In this document: piece by piece, positions 18,501 through 27,384 of the stretch | Layout of the letters: every line of letters starts with the position of its first letter | How positions within the stretch are numbered: the stretch's first letter is position 1 | Source: Butyrivibrio sp. AC2005 | Lineage (GTDB): Bacteria; Bacillota; Clostridia; Lachnospirales; Lachnospiraceae | Assembly (NCBI RefSeq): GCF_000424145.1 | Contig: NZ_AUJI01000011.1 | Span: forward strand, 165,616 to 229,615 | Length of the DNA: 64,000 nucleotides | Direction of reading: 5' to 3' | The notes under the pieces: generated by a model | Database searches by the model: none | Told to the model about the DNA's origin: nothing | The model's input: only the letters and a program-made list of their open reading frames with translations | Translations under genes and position numbers: made by a program

Positions 18501-19814
18501 TGCGATCTATGCTTCCTTGTTAAGGATACCGGAATAGGTATAAAGGAAGAGGATATGGAGAAGCTCTTTACAGCTTATGAGAGACTAGATGAAGAGAAAA
18601 ACAGCGGAATTCAGGGAACAGGACTTGGCCTTGATATTTCGAGAAGATTTGCGGAACTCATGGGTGGAAGTATTACCTGTAACAGTATTTATGGTGAAGG
18701 CTCTGAGTTTATATTAAATATCACGCAGAAAATCGTTGACCCTGAACCTATAGGTGTTTTCATAGAACATGACGACAGTCAGGTGAAGGGGCCTCACATT
18801 CCTAAGTTTGTTGCTCCTGATGCGGATGTCCTGGTAGTGGATGATAATCCAATGAACCTTAGTGTAATACAGGGACTTCTTAAGGCGACCAAGGTATTTG
18901 TTACAACTGCGGCAAGCGGACCGGAGTGTCTTGAGAAAATTCAGGACAGTAAATACAATGTAATTTTCCTGGATCATATGATGCCTGAAATGGACGGTAT
19001 AGAGACTCTTCGTGAGCTTCGTAAAATTGATACCGATACACCGGTATATGCCCTTACTGCCAATACCTCGGAGAGTGAAGAGTACTATAAGGAAATGGGA
19101 TTTAACGGATATCTGGCAAAGCCCATCGACAGCGTGATTCTTGAAGAAACCATCATGAGGCATCTTCCTGAGGAAATGATGGAAAAGCCTAATGCGGAAG
19201 ACTACATGGATGTTCTGACGGAAATACCCGAGGAGCTTAAGTGGATCTATGATATTACTGAGATCAATGTGGACGAAGGTATAAAGAACTCCGGAGGAAT
19301 AGGAAGCTTTATCTTCTCGCTTCAGCTTTTCCTTGATACAATTGATGGGAATGCAATAGTAATACAGGACGCTTATAATGAAAAGAATATAAGACTCTAT
19401 ACCATAAAGGTTCATGCCCTGAAGAGCTCAGCGAGAATAATCGGTGCGCTGGAGCTTGGAAAAATGGCAGCGGCGCTTGAAGAAGCCGGTAATAGAGAAG
19501 ATATAAAATTCATTAGTGAAAATACGGATAAATTCGTAAATGACTACCTTGCCTTTAAGGAGCTTCTCGGAAGAATCAGGATAGAGGAGCAGGGTAGTGA
19601 TGATAAAGAAGAAATCTCACCTGAGGAGCTTGCAGATGCGTACAATGCGCTTTCTGAAGTTGTTCCTCAGTTTGATTACGATGCAGTTGAGATGATTTTA
19701 GGTCAGCTTAAGTCCTTTAAACTGCCCAAAGAGGATGCAGAGAAGGTGGCTGAGCTTGAGAAAATGCTGAGAGTTTTTGATTGGGATGGCATGGAAGCGC
19801 TGATTTCAAAGTAA
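15591..19814 (+). CDS. hybrid histidine kinase with beta-propeller sensor, receiver and HPt
   Basis: A 1407-residue protein starting at GTG with GGAGG 7 bases upstream. Order: signal peptide (1-30); about twelve two-component-propeller repeats outside the cell (LWISTDTEGRGL-type units, 40-640); a Y_Y_Y-like Ig domain (about 660-755); a membrane helix (762-787); HisKA with phospho-acceptor His823 in ISHEIRTPIN; HATPase with NLLTNAVKYTE, DTGIGIKEED and GTGLGLDISRR; a receiver with Asp1128 in FLDHMMPEMDG; and an HPt with His1275 in VHALKSSARI. It lacks the AraC output common in such one-piece systems, so phosphate must leave through the HPt, most simply to the receiver protein encoded next. The propeller kind often senses polysaccharide breakdown products. 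Confidence 0.9.
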   Translation: MANKFFRLKKLNMLMAVIPMTLLLLSGQKVLSAEDETTKVGGGYAISGQTPQVGYTAELYDASNGLITSDANCILCASDGSMWIGGYSGILRYDGTTFEKLDPSDGLTSGRGLFEDSRGRIFVATNDNGVVVIDGEERTHYTYKEGLPSSSIRVFAEDADGNVFVGTTSGVAYITPDGKLKNIDNERINDERILRLDADTSGRIYGQTKNGIIFSIDNCKISEVYASEELGMETITSILADPEAEGKVYIITQGNAVYYGDFGSRAINMIRATIYALDNLHWISYDCGRVWISSKDGIGYMEDKKHFKLISDLPVNNSIEMTTSDYQGNLWVASSSQGVMKVVANNFFNLSEEAGIRETVTNACCLYKEKLYVGTDYGLSVVDGNDRPVTNTLTQILKDIKIRCIMKDSKGNLWISTDTEGRGLMRVSDDGEFSLFTMVNGMPSNEVRSTYETADGRIIVLTNGGLAIIKNNEVVKTISAEDGIKNTVFFSAAEGFDGKIYIGTDGDGIYVLDGDNMSRIGRDEGLTSDVVTRIKKDEKNGLLWIITSNSIEYMKDGVITNVSTFPYNNNYEMFFDNDGFAWVLAACGIYKIKAEDILSDNIEEYRLYTASNGLPFPITANSFSAQDEDGKLYISGRNGVIRANTDHFFEGKTEIRVAIKSVTLGDTEILPNDNGKYIIPPSNERIIIQASVMDYTMLNPTVKLHLDGSEDPGITVPRSELTTLEYTALPYGDYKLHLQVIGDNEEDIITETSFDISKRPRLSELFIIRIIFSLIIAVTAAFIVYKVMKATIISRQYNEIRLAKEEADRANTAKTRFLANISHEIRTPINTIMGMNEMVMREDATGVPKNYFMSMMNYAFDIKSASESLLGLINDLLDISKIESGKMHLVEKDYDVQEMLRSVVSMIRVRSTQKELTFDVVVDEMIPKRLYGDSGKVRQIIVNLLTNAVKYTEYGGFILNVSMVKRENDICDLCFLVKDTGIGIKEEDMEKLFTAYERLDEEKNSGIQGTGLGLDISRRFAELMGGSITCNSIYGEGSEFILNITQKIVDPEPIGVFIEHDDSQVKGPHIPKFVAPDADVLVVDDNPMNLSVIQGLLKATKVFVTTAASGPECLEKIQDSKYNVIFLDHMMPEMDGIETLRELRKIDTDTPVYALTANTSESEEYYKEMGFNGYLAKPIDSVILEETIMRHLPEEMMEKPNAEDYMDVLTEIPEELKWIYDITEINVDEGIKNSGGIGSFIFSLQLFLDTIDGNAIVIQDAYNEKNIRLYTIKVHALKSSARIIGALELGKMAAALEEAGNREDIKFISENTDKFVNDYLAFKELLGRIRIEEQGSDDKEEISPEELADAYNALSEVVPQFDYDAVEMILGQLKSFKLPKEDAEKVAELEKMLRVFDWDGMEALISK

Positions 19815-19831
19815 ACGCGAAGGGAGTAGTT

Positions 19832-20590
19832 ATGGCGGGAAACAGCATGATTGTTATAGGGGAAAAGGAATCCTTTATTGTGAGGGTTCTTATGCAGAAA
19901 GCAGAGGCAGCGGGATGTCCCACTTCATTTGTGCGTTGGAATATCAATGACATAAATAAAGCGATTGAGAATGCCGCCCTTGTTACGCTGTACATTGATA
20001 ATAAGTTTATACCGGATGAGGAAATTATTCATTTTCTGGTGGATATCATGGAAGAGAAGGACATTCAGATGATACTCATCGGAGAACAGCTGGACATTGA
20101 TGGAATGAAAAAGGTTGTACCTGCTGAGCTTATATATGAGGCATTTCCAAGGCCGGTTGATAATACAGTCTACGTTACGGCAGTCACGGAGTACCTCATG
20201 AAGATGTCCACGGGAGAGCTGAAGAAAAGCATTCTCGTTGTTGATGACGACCCACAATACCTTACACTTGTCCGCGAATGGCTCAAGGAAAAATACAAGG
20301 TTTCCATGGCAAATTCAGGACTGCAGGCTATTAAGTGGCTTGGAAAAAACAAGGTGGATCTCATTCTTCTTGACCACGAAATGCCTGTTACAACAGGCCC
20401 GCAGGTCCTTGAAATGTTAAGAAGTGATGAGGAGACAAAATCAATTCCCGTCATGTTCCTCACGGGAAAAGGCGACAAGGATAGTGTCATGGAGGTAGTT
20501 TCGCTACGACCTGAGGGTTACTTCCTCAAGAACATAGGAAGAGACGAACTGCTTGAGAAACTGCAGGAATTTTTCGTACTGCACAGATGA
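19832..20590 (+). CDS. response regulator with pseudo-receiver plus receiver, no output domain
   Basis: A 252-residue protein. Residues 1-125 resemble a receiver fold but lack the acidic pocket and conserved phospho-Asp. Residues 130-250 are a true receiver with VVDDDP, Asp181 in LILLDHEMP, FLTGKGD and the final LKNIGR Lys. There is no DNA-binding or enzymatic output. The ATG at 19832 follows GAAGGGAG, 17 bases after the kinase stop, and the next gene starts 7 bases after its stop. Position suggests it takes phosphate from the upstream HPt and acts by protein contact, perhaps on the HD-GYP-like protein that follows. Confidence 0.85.
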   Translation: MAGNSMIVIGEKESFIVRVLMQKAEAAGCPTSFVRWNINDINKAIENAALVTLYIDNKFIPDEEIIHFLVDIMEEKDIQMILIGEQLDIDGMKKVVPAELIYEAFPRPVDNTVYVTAVTEYLMKMSTGELKKSILVVDDDPQYLTLVREWLKEKYKVSMANSGLQAIKWLGKNKVDLILLDHEMPVTTGPQVLEMLRSDEETKSIPVMFLTGKGDKDSVMEVVSLRPEGYFLKNIGRDELLEKLQEFFVLHR

Positions 20591-20597
20591 GGGGAAG

Positions 20598-22979
20598 ATG
20601 TACGAATTCATAAAAACCAACCAAATGGATATAATGCTGGCCCTTTGTACAGTTTGCTTTACAATGGCGCTCATGCTCGTTATCACCAGGTTCCTTCCGG
20701 CAAGGAGAAAGTGGATCCTTATCGGAATGGAGCTTGTTGCGGCATTTCTTCTTTTCTTTGACAGAATGGCATACATATATGCAGGCGTTCCGGGAACGGT
20801 TGCATACGTAATGGTAAGACTGTCCAATTTCATGGTCTTTTTCCTTACTGCAGGAATAGTTTTCAATTTTAATCTATATATTATTGATCTTCTTAATGAA
20901 AATAAGAAAATATCATTTATACCTAAAAGACTGATCTTCACAGGGGTGGCATCGGTTATTGAAATGATGCTGGTTGTTATCTCCCAGTTTACAGGGATGT
21001 ATTACAGCTTTGATGCCAATAATATTTATCACAGAGGTCCGGGATTCCTTATATGCTATCTGATTCCGGTAATCGGTCCGCTTATTCAATTTACCGTATG
21101 TATGAAATACAGGAAAAGATTCAGCATATACATAAATATTGCACTTTCCCTTTATATCTTTGTTCCGATAATAATGGGAATAATTCAGATTTTTGCCTAT
21201 GGAATATCTATTGTGAATATGGCCATGGTTATGGTGTCAGTTTCTCTTTATATTTTTACATACCTTGATATTAATGATGAAGTTGTAAGAACTCATAAAA
21301 TTGAGATGGAAAACCTTAAGCAGGAGAGGAAGAGTTCCAGAAGATTGTTTGAACAGACTGCAGGTGCATTTATAAAGGCTGTTGAAAAGAAGGATGAGCT
21401 TACCCAGGATCATTCCTCAAGAACTGCGGAGCTTGCAAGGAGACTGGCAAAGGCAGCAGGCAAAAGTGAAGAAGAATGCGACGAAATCTACTATGCAGCT
21501 CTTCTTCATGATATTGGTCTGATTAGTATGCCGGACAGCCTGCTGACTAAGGAGGATGACCTTACTCCGGAAGAAATGGACATGATAAAGCACAAACCCA
21601 TTCTCAGTGCGGAAATTCTCTCAAGCATCACGGAGTATCCTTATCTTAGTGTAGCCGCACGTTACTGCTATGAGAGATATGATGGCAGTGGCTATCCTGA
21701 TGGACTAAAGGGTGAGGCTATACCCGAGGTATCACGAATAATATCGATAGCAGATGCCTATGTTTCCATGAATTCAAAGCGAAGCTACAGGGATGCTCTG
21801 CCATTGCCTCTTATCAGAGAGGAGTTTGTGACCTGTGGAGGAACCCAGTTTGATCCTAATTATACAGACATCCTTGTTCAGCTAATTGATAATGATGTTA
21901 ATGAAAAAGTGCTTACAGAAGAAGTGGAGCTGGAGACGGAGCTTCAATGCGGAAAATACAGAGATGCAGTATCTGCTGGTATTTTGATAGACAATGAAGT
22001 TACCAGAATTACCTTCATGTGTGTAAATTCTGCCTCTACAGAAGGTGAATTCAGTCAGCCCTCCATCATTCTTTTTGATTCCTTTGACAGGCATGTGTAC
22101 AGCAATGCAAAGGCTATAGAAGCTTTTAAATATACAGAATATGGCGAATTGTGGTTTGATGGTCACAGTGTTACTACCAATGCCAGAAATATCAGGGTAA
22201 AGACAACAGATTCCGAAGATGTATCTGCAGAGCAAAAAAACGGTGACCTGAGTGATCAGTTTTACAGCATTACTACGCGTCGTTTTGAGGATCATTTAAA
22301 GCTGGTGCTGGAGAGTAAGTGGAGAATAGTTGAAGCAATAGTTGCACTTCCTGACAAAACAAAATCAGCTTATGTTGGAATTACAGGAGAAAACTGTTAT
22401 ATAACAGGAATTAATGTAGAACAAACCGGTGAAATGACAGGTGCCGAGGATATTCCCAGAATAGAGGAAGAGCTTGATTACACTGACAGAATTGCCTCTG
22501 ATGTGCCCAATATTCAGATAGACAGGACAAGATCTGCTGCTACGGAAGGAATTGCTTTGACGGATCATATCAGGATAAACTTCCACTCCATGAGTCTTCC
22601 TTCAGCCAATCTTGTATGGCATTGTCCGTACATTGTCCTTTTTTATTCAGATGATAAAAAGGTATATGGAGAGGGCTACCGTGAGTATGCGATGATCAAG
22701 CTTAATGGTGAGAGCGATCCTACCAAGGAATTTGCTGAAAACAAGTTTGTAATTAAGAAGACTGAGAAATTCCAGAATTGGGGAGCATGGAAAAAGACCG
22801 GACATCGCGGAATGGAGTGCGAGGTCCGGATTAAGAGAAGAGGCAACACTATAACAACACTGACTGAAAATCTTGGTATTTATATTGAAAATATTACAAC
22901 GTTAAAGGACGGAAACAGTAAGGTATATGTAGCCCTTACCGGTGATCAGGTTGCGCTTACGGATATCAGGATCAGGTGA
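20598..22979 (+). CDS. 7-helix membrane protein with degenerate HD-GYP domain and novel C-terminal region
   Basis: A 793-residue protein. Residues 1-230 contain about seven membrane helices. Residues 255-440 are HD-GYP-like: His304-Asp305 in LLHDIGL and GSGYPDG near 365 are kept, but the HHE motif that gives two metal ligands reads Cys357-Tyr358-Glu359. The hydrolase is therefore probably weak or inactive. Residues 440-793 contain two similar-looking beta-rich halves (YVGITGENCYITGINVEQ and YVALTGDQVALTDIRIR at their ends) that I do not recognise. The ATG at 20598 follows GAGGGGAAG. It is the last gene of the kinase-regulator cluster. Confidence 0.82.
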   Translation: MYEFIKTNQMDIMLALCTVCFTMALMLVITRFLPARRKWILIGMELVAAFLLFFDRMAYIYAGVPGTVAYVMVRLSNFMVFFLTAGIVFNFNLYIIDLLNENKKISFIPKRLIFTGVASVIEMMLVVISQFTGMYYSFDANNIYHRGPGFLICYLIPVIGPLIQFTVCMKYRKRFSIYINIALSLYIFVPIIMGIIQIFAYGISIVNMAMVMVSVSLYIFTYLDINDEVVRTHKIEMENLKQERKSSRRLFEQTAGAFIKAVEKKDELTQDHSSRTAELARRLAKAAGKSEEECDEIYYAALLHDIGLISMPDSLLTKEDDLTPEEMDMIKHKPILSAEILSSITEYPYLSVAARYCYERYDGSGYPDGLKGEAIPEVSRIISIADAYVSMNSKRSYRDALPLPLIREEFVTCGGTQFDPNYTDILVQLIDNDVNEKVLTEEVELETELQCGKYRDAVSAGILIDNEVTRITFMCVNSASTEGEFSQPSIILFDSFDRHVYSNAKAIEAFKYTEYGELWFDGHSVTTNARNIRVKTTDSEDVSAEQKNGDLSDQFYSITTRRFEDHLKLVLESKWRIVEAIVALPDKTKSAYVGITGENCYITGINVEQTGEMTGAEDIPRIEEELDYTDRIASDVPNIQIDRTRSAATEGIALTDHIRINFHSMSLPSANLVWHCPYIVLFYSDDKKVYGEGYREYAMIKLNGESDPTKEFAENKFVIKKTEKFQNWGAWKKTGHRGMECEVRIKRRGNTITTLTENLGIYIENITTLKDGNSKVYVALTGDQVALTDIRIR

Positions 22980-23113
22980 GTGGTTTAATTGCTCTATCTT
23001 ATGAAGGGTTATTTCCATTAATCATTTCTTCAGCTTTGTATACCATATTATTATCTTGCTATTTTGCCGGAGAAAAGTTAAATTTATGAAAAAATATATG
23101 AGGAGATGCTTTG

Positions 23114-24244
23114 ATGAAAAATAATTCGGATAGTAAAAAGAACAATAAAATATCATTTTCCAGCGATTATACAAAGGGGGCACATCCCAGAATATTAGAG
23201 CGTCTTACTGAGACCAATTTCGAGCAGAATGATGGATATGGAACAGATGATTATTGCAGTAGTGCAGCAGAAAAGATAAAGAATGCATGTGGTTGCCCTG
23301 ATGCGGATGTGTTCTTTCTTGTGGGAGGGACCCAGACAAACCAGGTTGTACTGGATATGCTGCTAAAGCCATATGAGGGTGTTGTAGCAGCACCTACGGG
23401 ACATGTGGCTGCGCACGAAGCGGGTGCTATTGAGTTTTCGGGACATAAGGTTCTGACTCTTCCTGTAAATAATGATGTATTATCCGCGTATTCTTCAGAT
23501 AAAGATAATGTTTCATGCAAATATGCTACCTACTCAGATCAGATTGGGAAAATTACCGCTGTAGATCTGCGAGCTTTTATCAAAGGATTCTATGCAGATG
23601 ATAACCATGAGCATATGGTATTTCCCGGTGCAGTTTATATTTCTCATCCAACCGAGTATGGAACCCTGTATTCAAAGACTGAACTCGCTGAGATTTCGAA
23701 GATATGTAAAGATTTTGACATTCCGCTTTTCATTGACGGTGCAAGACTTGGTTATGGACTTATGAGCAGACGCACTGATGTTACGCTTAAGGATATAGCT
23801 GAAGTCTCAGATGCTTTTTATATAGGTGGCACCAAGGTTGGAGCTTTATTTGGAGAGGCTGTGGTATTTCCCAAGGGAGTTCCTACAGCGCATCCTGTTC
23901 CTGTCATCAAGCAGCACGGAGCACTTCTTGCAAAGGGGTGGCTTCTCGGACTTCAGTTCGACACCCTTTTTACGGATGACCTCTATTTTGAAATAAGCAA
24001 AAATGCCATTGATAAGGCTGAGGCCTTACGCAAAGGACTGATAGAAAAAGGCTATAAGCTTTACATCGATTCACCGACGAACCAGCAGTTTATTGTGATG
24101 GAGGATGAGAAGCTGAAGGCTTTTGCAGAGAATGTCAGATACGGCTTTTGGGAAAAGTCTGATGAAAATCATACAGTTATAAGACTTGCTACCGACTGGG
24201 CTACGACAGATGATGATATCGAAAAGCTTATGAGTCTGTTATAA
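23114..24244 (+). CDS. low-specificity threonine aldolase-like PLP enzyme
   Basis: A 376-residue member of the threonine aldolase / beta-eliminating lyase group, expected to cleave L-threonine or allo-threonine to glycine and acetaldehyde. Visible are NDGYGTDDYC, the FFLVGGTQTNQVVLD cofactor-phosphate segment, HVAAHEAGAIEF, the Asp-binding FIDGARLGYGL and the PLP lysine in YIGGTKVGALFGEA. A TTG at 23111 is open, but the ATG at 23114 has AGGAG (23101-23105) 8 bases upstream. The downstream remnant overlaps its stop by one base. Exact substrate is not certain from motifs. Confidence 0.85.
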   Translation: MKNNSDSKKNNKISFSSDYTKGAHPRILERLTETNFEQNDGYGTDDYCSSAAEKIKNACGCPDADVFFLVGGTQTNQVVLDMLLKPYEGVVAAPTGHVAAHEAGAIEFSGHKVLTLPVNNDVLSAYSSDKDNVSCKYATYSDQIGKITAVDLRAFIKGFYADDNHEHMVFPGAVYISHPTEYGTLYSKTELAEISKICKDFDIPLFIDGARLGYGLMSRRTDVTLKDIAEVSDAFYIGGTKVGALFGEAVVFPKGVPTAHPVPVIKQHGALLAKGWLLGLQFDTLFTDDLYFEISKNAIDKAEALRKGLIEKGYKLYIDSPTNQQFIVMEDEKLKAFAENVRYGFWEKSDENHTVIRLATDWATTDDDIEKLMSLL

Positions 24245-24618
24245 TGGGAAATCGAGGGGACGAAAAAAGTAAAAGGAGTTTTGGGTTTGGAGATGGCCCG
24301 GAGGGTGCATATTCAGGTATGTCTAATTATCTCATTGCTGTTACGAAGCCCTATATGAAGCTTGTTCATGGCATTGACTTTGCAGAGGGTGACACAATCG
24401 AACTTGTTAAAAACGATAAGCTTCCAACAATGGTAATCGTATCTGATAAGGATGAGGTATGTCTTCCTGAAATGGTTGAGGAAGTTTATGAAAATGTCGG
24501 AAGTGATACAAAGACTGAGGTTCATGTTGACAGTGCTCATATAGAAGGAATAATTGATGACAAGGATTATTATATGCAGCAGGTAAGAGCTTTCCTTGAA
24601 CCCATAGGACTATATTGA
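24244..24618 (+). pseudogene. alpha/beta hydrolase remnant (C-terminal part)
   Basis: A 124-residue frame. From about residue 25 it reads like the last third of a Lachnospiraceae alpha/beta hydrolase: NYLIAVTKPYMKLVHGIDF, then VIVSDKDEVCLPEM carrying the usual acid and VDSAHIEGI carrying the usual His. The nucleophile elbow (GxSxG) and the fold's first half are missing, and the first 25 residues look unrelated. No ribosome site precedes the ATG, which overlaps the previous stop. Most likely a deletion remnant fused to the end of the aldolase-like gene; a small functional protein cannot be excluded. Confidence 0.6.
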
Positions 24619-24680
24619 TATTCGGAGTATAAAATACTCAGATATTTGAGCCTGATATTTATTACGCATAGTGTAGAAAT

Positions 24681-24728
24681 AAAAACGGTAGAAGATTTGT
24701 TATAAAGCAAGTCTTCTACCGTTTTTTT
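24681..24728. terminator. strong intrinsic terminator
   Basis: Nearly perfect arms, aaaaacggtagaagatttg (24681-24699) and caagtcttctaccgttttt (24708-24726), with A and T tails on both sides. It can stop transcription from both directions between the convergent genes. Confidence 0.88.
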
Positions 24729-24763
24729 GTTTTTGAACAGGTGTGATTTATTGTATATATTTA

Positions 24764-26755
24764 TCAGATATGATTTGCTACCTCAAAAGCATCCCATATA
24801 GCATACATGATATTTGAAACCTGTCTGGCGTCACCGAGGAGGTATACTTCATCGATATCATTCTTGTATTGGTCATAGAGAGAGGACTCGCTGGTGTATC
24901 CGACACAGAGAGTTACGCTGTCTGCAGGAATCTCCTTAACGGCTCCTTCTACCTCAGCCTTGAGAACACCATCCTTGTATTCAGTAACCTTGGCACCGGT
25001 CACAACATCTATGCCATTGAAGGGGATGAGCTGCTCGAGCATTTCCTTATTGGCACTACAAAGCGGACCGTTTACAGCGAGAAGCTTATCAAGTGCTTCG
25101 ACAATAGTAACCTTTTTGCCCTTCTGCGCAAGATCAAGAGCAAGCTCACAGCCGACAAGTCCGCCGCCTACAACAACAGCCGTAGCGCCGGGATCCTTCT
25201 TTCCAAGGAGAACTTCTTCAGCGGTGTAAACCTTTTCATCATCACCAAGAGAGAACTTCTTCGGTCTTGATCCTGTTGCGAATATTACTGCATCAAAAGA
25301 GCTGTCGGTAATCTCTTTTTCAGTAGCCTTGGTATTCATGTGAACTTCAACCTTGAGGCGTGTCATTTCGTCCTCGTACCATTTTGCGAGTGCAAGGTCA
25401 TCCTCTTTAAAGGAGGGAGCACCGCCGGGAATGAGGTTACCTCCAAGTCTGTCTGAAGCTTCGTAGAGAACAGGCTCATGACCTCTCTCTGCAAGAACTC
25501 TTGCTGCTTCGCAGCCTGCTACACCGCCGCCCACAACAAGAACCTTTTTCTTTTTGGCAACAGGAGTGTAGACGTTAATGCTTTCTTTTCCTGTCTGAGG
25601 ATTTACTGCACAGTTGATGAGAGAGTAGGTCTGGATACGACCCATGCAGCCTTCCTGACAGCTGATGCAGGGGCGAATCTGTGATATCTTATCTCTTCGG
25701 ATCTTGTTTACGATATCCGGATCTGCAAGTGTAGGTCTTCCAAGTGAGACCATGTCGCAAATGCCTGTATTAATGCATTCAAGAGCTGTATCGGGATTAT
25801 CGACACGTCCGGCCATAATTACAGGAATCTTTACATTCTCTTTTGTAATACGTGCGAATTCTTTATATGGTGCCTTTTCCATGTACATCGGGGGATGATT
25901 CCACCACCATGCATCATAGGTTCCGGCATCAACATCAAGGGCATCATAGCCATATTTTTCAAGAAGCTTGGCTGCCTCAATTCCTTCCTCGATATCGCGT
26001 CCTTTTTCCTCGAACTCTTCTCCTGGAAGAGCGCCTTCACGGAAGTCCTTCACCATACTCTTAAGTGAAAATCTGAGTGCAACAGGGAAATCCCAACCGC
26101 AGGTTTCTGCAATCTTTTCACGAATTTCTTTCGCAAATCTCAGTCTGTTTTCAAGTGAGCCGCCATATTCATCTGTGCGGTGGTTGAAGAATGAGATAGC
26201 AAACTGATCAATAAGATAACCTTCATGAACAGCATGAATTTCTACACCGTCAAAGCCTGCTCTTTTTGCGTTGTAAGCGCCTTTTCCAAAGCTATCTACA
26301 ATACCATGAATCTCTTCGACAGTAAGAGGGCGGCAGGTTTTATCAAGCCATCTGTGCGGTATTGCAGAAGCAGATACCGGTGGAAATTCTCCAAGGTTTG
26401 TGGGGATTGTAACGCGTCCGAATCCACCACTCATCTGAAGGAAAATCTTGGAGCCATATGCATGGACTCTCTCAGTCATTTCGCGGCTTGTTCTTACGAA
26501 CTGTACCGGATTATAGGTTGAATTGGGTGTGTTTGGAAAAGAGGGTTTTTCAACCTCTGTATCTGAGAATGTTACACCTGTGATGATAAGTCCTATTCCG
26601 CCCTGTGCTCGTCTGGTGTAATAGTCAATTCCTCTATCGTTCCAGCCGCCTTCGCAGTCTCCAAGTCCCAGCGGCCCCATAGGTGCCATTGCATAGCGGT
26701 TTTTGATTTCGAGCTTGCCGATTTTGACAGGCTCAAACAGTTCTTTGTACTTCAT
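24764..26755 (-). CDS. Old Yellow Enzyme-type NAD(P)H:flavin oxidoreductase (FadH/BaiCD/enoate reductase group)
   Basis: A 663-residue flavo-iron-sulfur enzyme that reduces activated C=C bonds. Order: FMN barrel (AMAPMGPLG at the start, EIHAVHEGYLIDQF and NHRTDEYGGSLENR), a 4Fe-4S motif CISCQEGCMGR with a further Cys in INCAVNP (about 345-370), an FAD fold VVGGGVAGCEAARVLAE and a nested NAD(P) fold VVGGGLVGCELALDLAQ, ending LLGDARQ. This is the layout of 2,4-dienoyl-CoA reductase, BaiCD/BaiH and 2-enoate reductases; the motifs do not settle the substrate. The start has AGGAGGAG upstream. It is a single-gene unit that converges on the shared terminator. Confidence 0.88.
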   Translation of the reverse strand: MKYKELFEPVKIGKLEIKNRYAMAPMGPLGLGDCEGGWNDRGIDYYTRRAQGGIGLIITGVTFSDTEVEKPSFPNTPNSTYNPVQFVRTSREMTERVHAYGSKIFLQMSGGFGRVTIPTNLGEFPPVSASAIPHRWLDKTCRPLTVEEIHGIVDSFGKGAYNAKRAGFDGVEIHAVHEGYLIDQFAISFFNHRTDEYGGSLENRLRFAKEIREKIAETCGWDFPVALRFSLKSMVKDFREGALPGEEFEEKGRDIEEGIEAAKLLEKYGYDALDVDAGTYDAWWWNHPPMYMEKAPYKEFARITKENVKIPVIMAGRVDNPDTALECINTGICDMVSLGRPTLADPDIVNKIRRDKISQIRPCISCQEGCMGRIQTYSLINCAVNPQTGKESINVYTPVAKKKKVLVVGGGVAGCEAARVLAERGHEPVLYEASDRLGGNLIPGGAPSFKEDDLALAKWYEDEMTRLKVEVHMNTKATEKEITDSSFDAVIFATGSRPKKFSLGDDEKVYTAEEVLLGKKDPGATAVVVGGGLVGCELALDLAQKGKKVTIVEALDKLLAVNGPLCSANKEMLEQLIPFNGIDVVTGAKVTEYKDGVLKAEVEGAVKEIPADSVTLCVGYTSESSLYDQYKNDIDEVYLLGDARQVSNIMYAIWDAFEVANHI

Positions 26756-26798
26756 GAAATCTCCTCCTTGTACATATGTTTTTTGCTAATTCCCTTTT

Positions 26799-26873
26799 TA
26801 CATAATAATCACCATGAACAAAATTATATCAAACTCACAGACAAAGAATAGTCGATTTTTGTGGTGATTATGT
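26799..26873 (-). promoter_or_regulatory. possible operator/promoter upstream of the OYE gene
   Basis: Arms tacataataatcacca (26799-26814) and tggtgattatgta (about 26862-26874) are an inverted repeat with one 3-base offset, about 50 bases apart. A reverse-strand TATAAT lies between them. This could be a repressor site pair; the -35 box is unclear. Confidence 0.35.
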
Positions 26874-26874
26874 A

Positions 26875-27384
26875 GAATAATTGATGGGAGATTTGGTTAA
26901 TATTTGTACGAAAAATTTGGAACAATTTACCGTGATATGTTATCAAATCCTGGAATTATGCATTTGCACTTTCAAAGACAGGAATCGTTATTTATTGTTT
27001 GTATTGTTTGTCATTGCTGGATCATTGTTGGGCATGATCAGTTTTCATCCGATAATTGTAAAATGGACTATCTGACTGTACATTTTTTGTAAAAATAGAC
27101 GATATTTCGATTAATGTACACCCGAAATTATTATTTAAGAATAATTGACTGAATAAAATGGTACAAAGCTTCTCGGTTAAACTTTTTACCGTAAAAAGTT
27201 TCAGTCAGATTTCAGAATTTCCAGAAAAATGGGTGAAGAGAGTCTCAAAAAGTAATCATCCTTCCGTAAAGTGTTACACCAATTTGACTAGTTTGTAGAT
27301 TATTGGATGAACATAAACCATAATGCGATAATAAAATCACTATAAAGAGACAATAAACAGACTTACTATATGATATTATCAGGA
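26875..27384. other. AT-rich stretch without a convincing gene
   Basis: Short overlapping frames exist (26881-27075 and 26904-27092), but neither has a ribosome site or a family I recognise. The 26904 frame contains a hydrophobic Cys/Trp-rich segment (FIVCIVCHCWIIVGHD) and could be debris of a membrane protein. Nothing else is supported. Confidence 0.5.
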
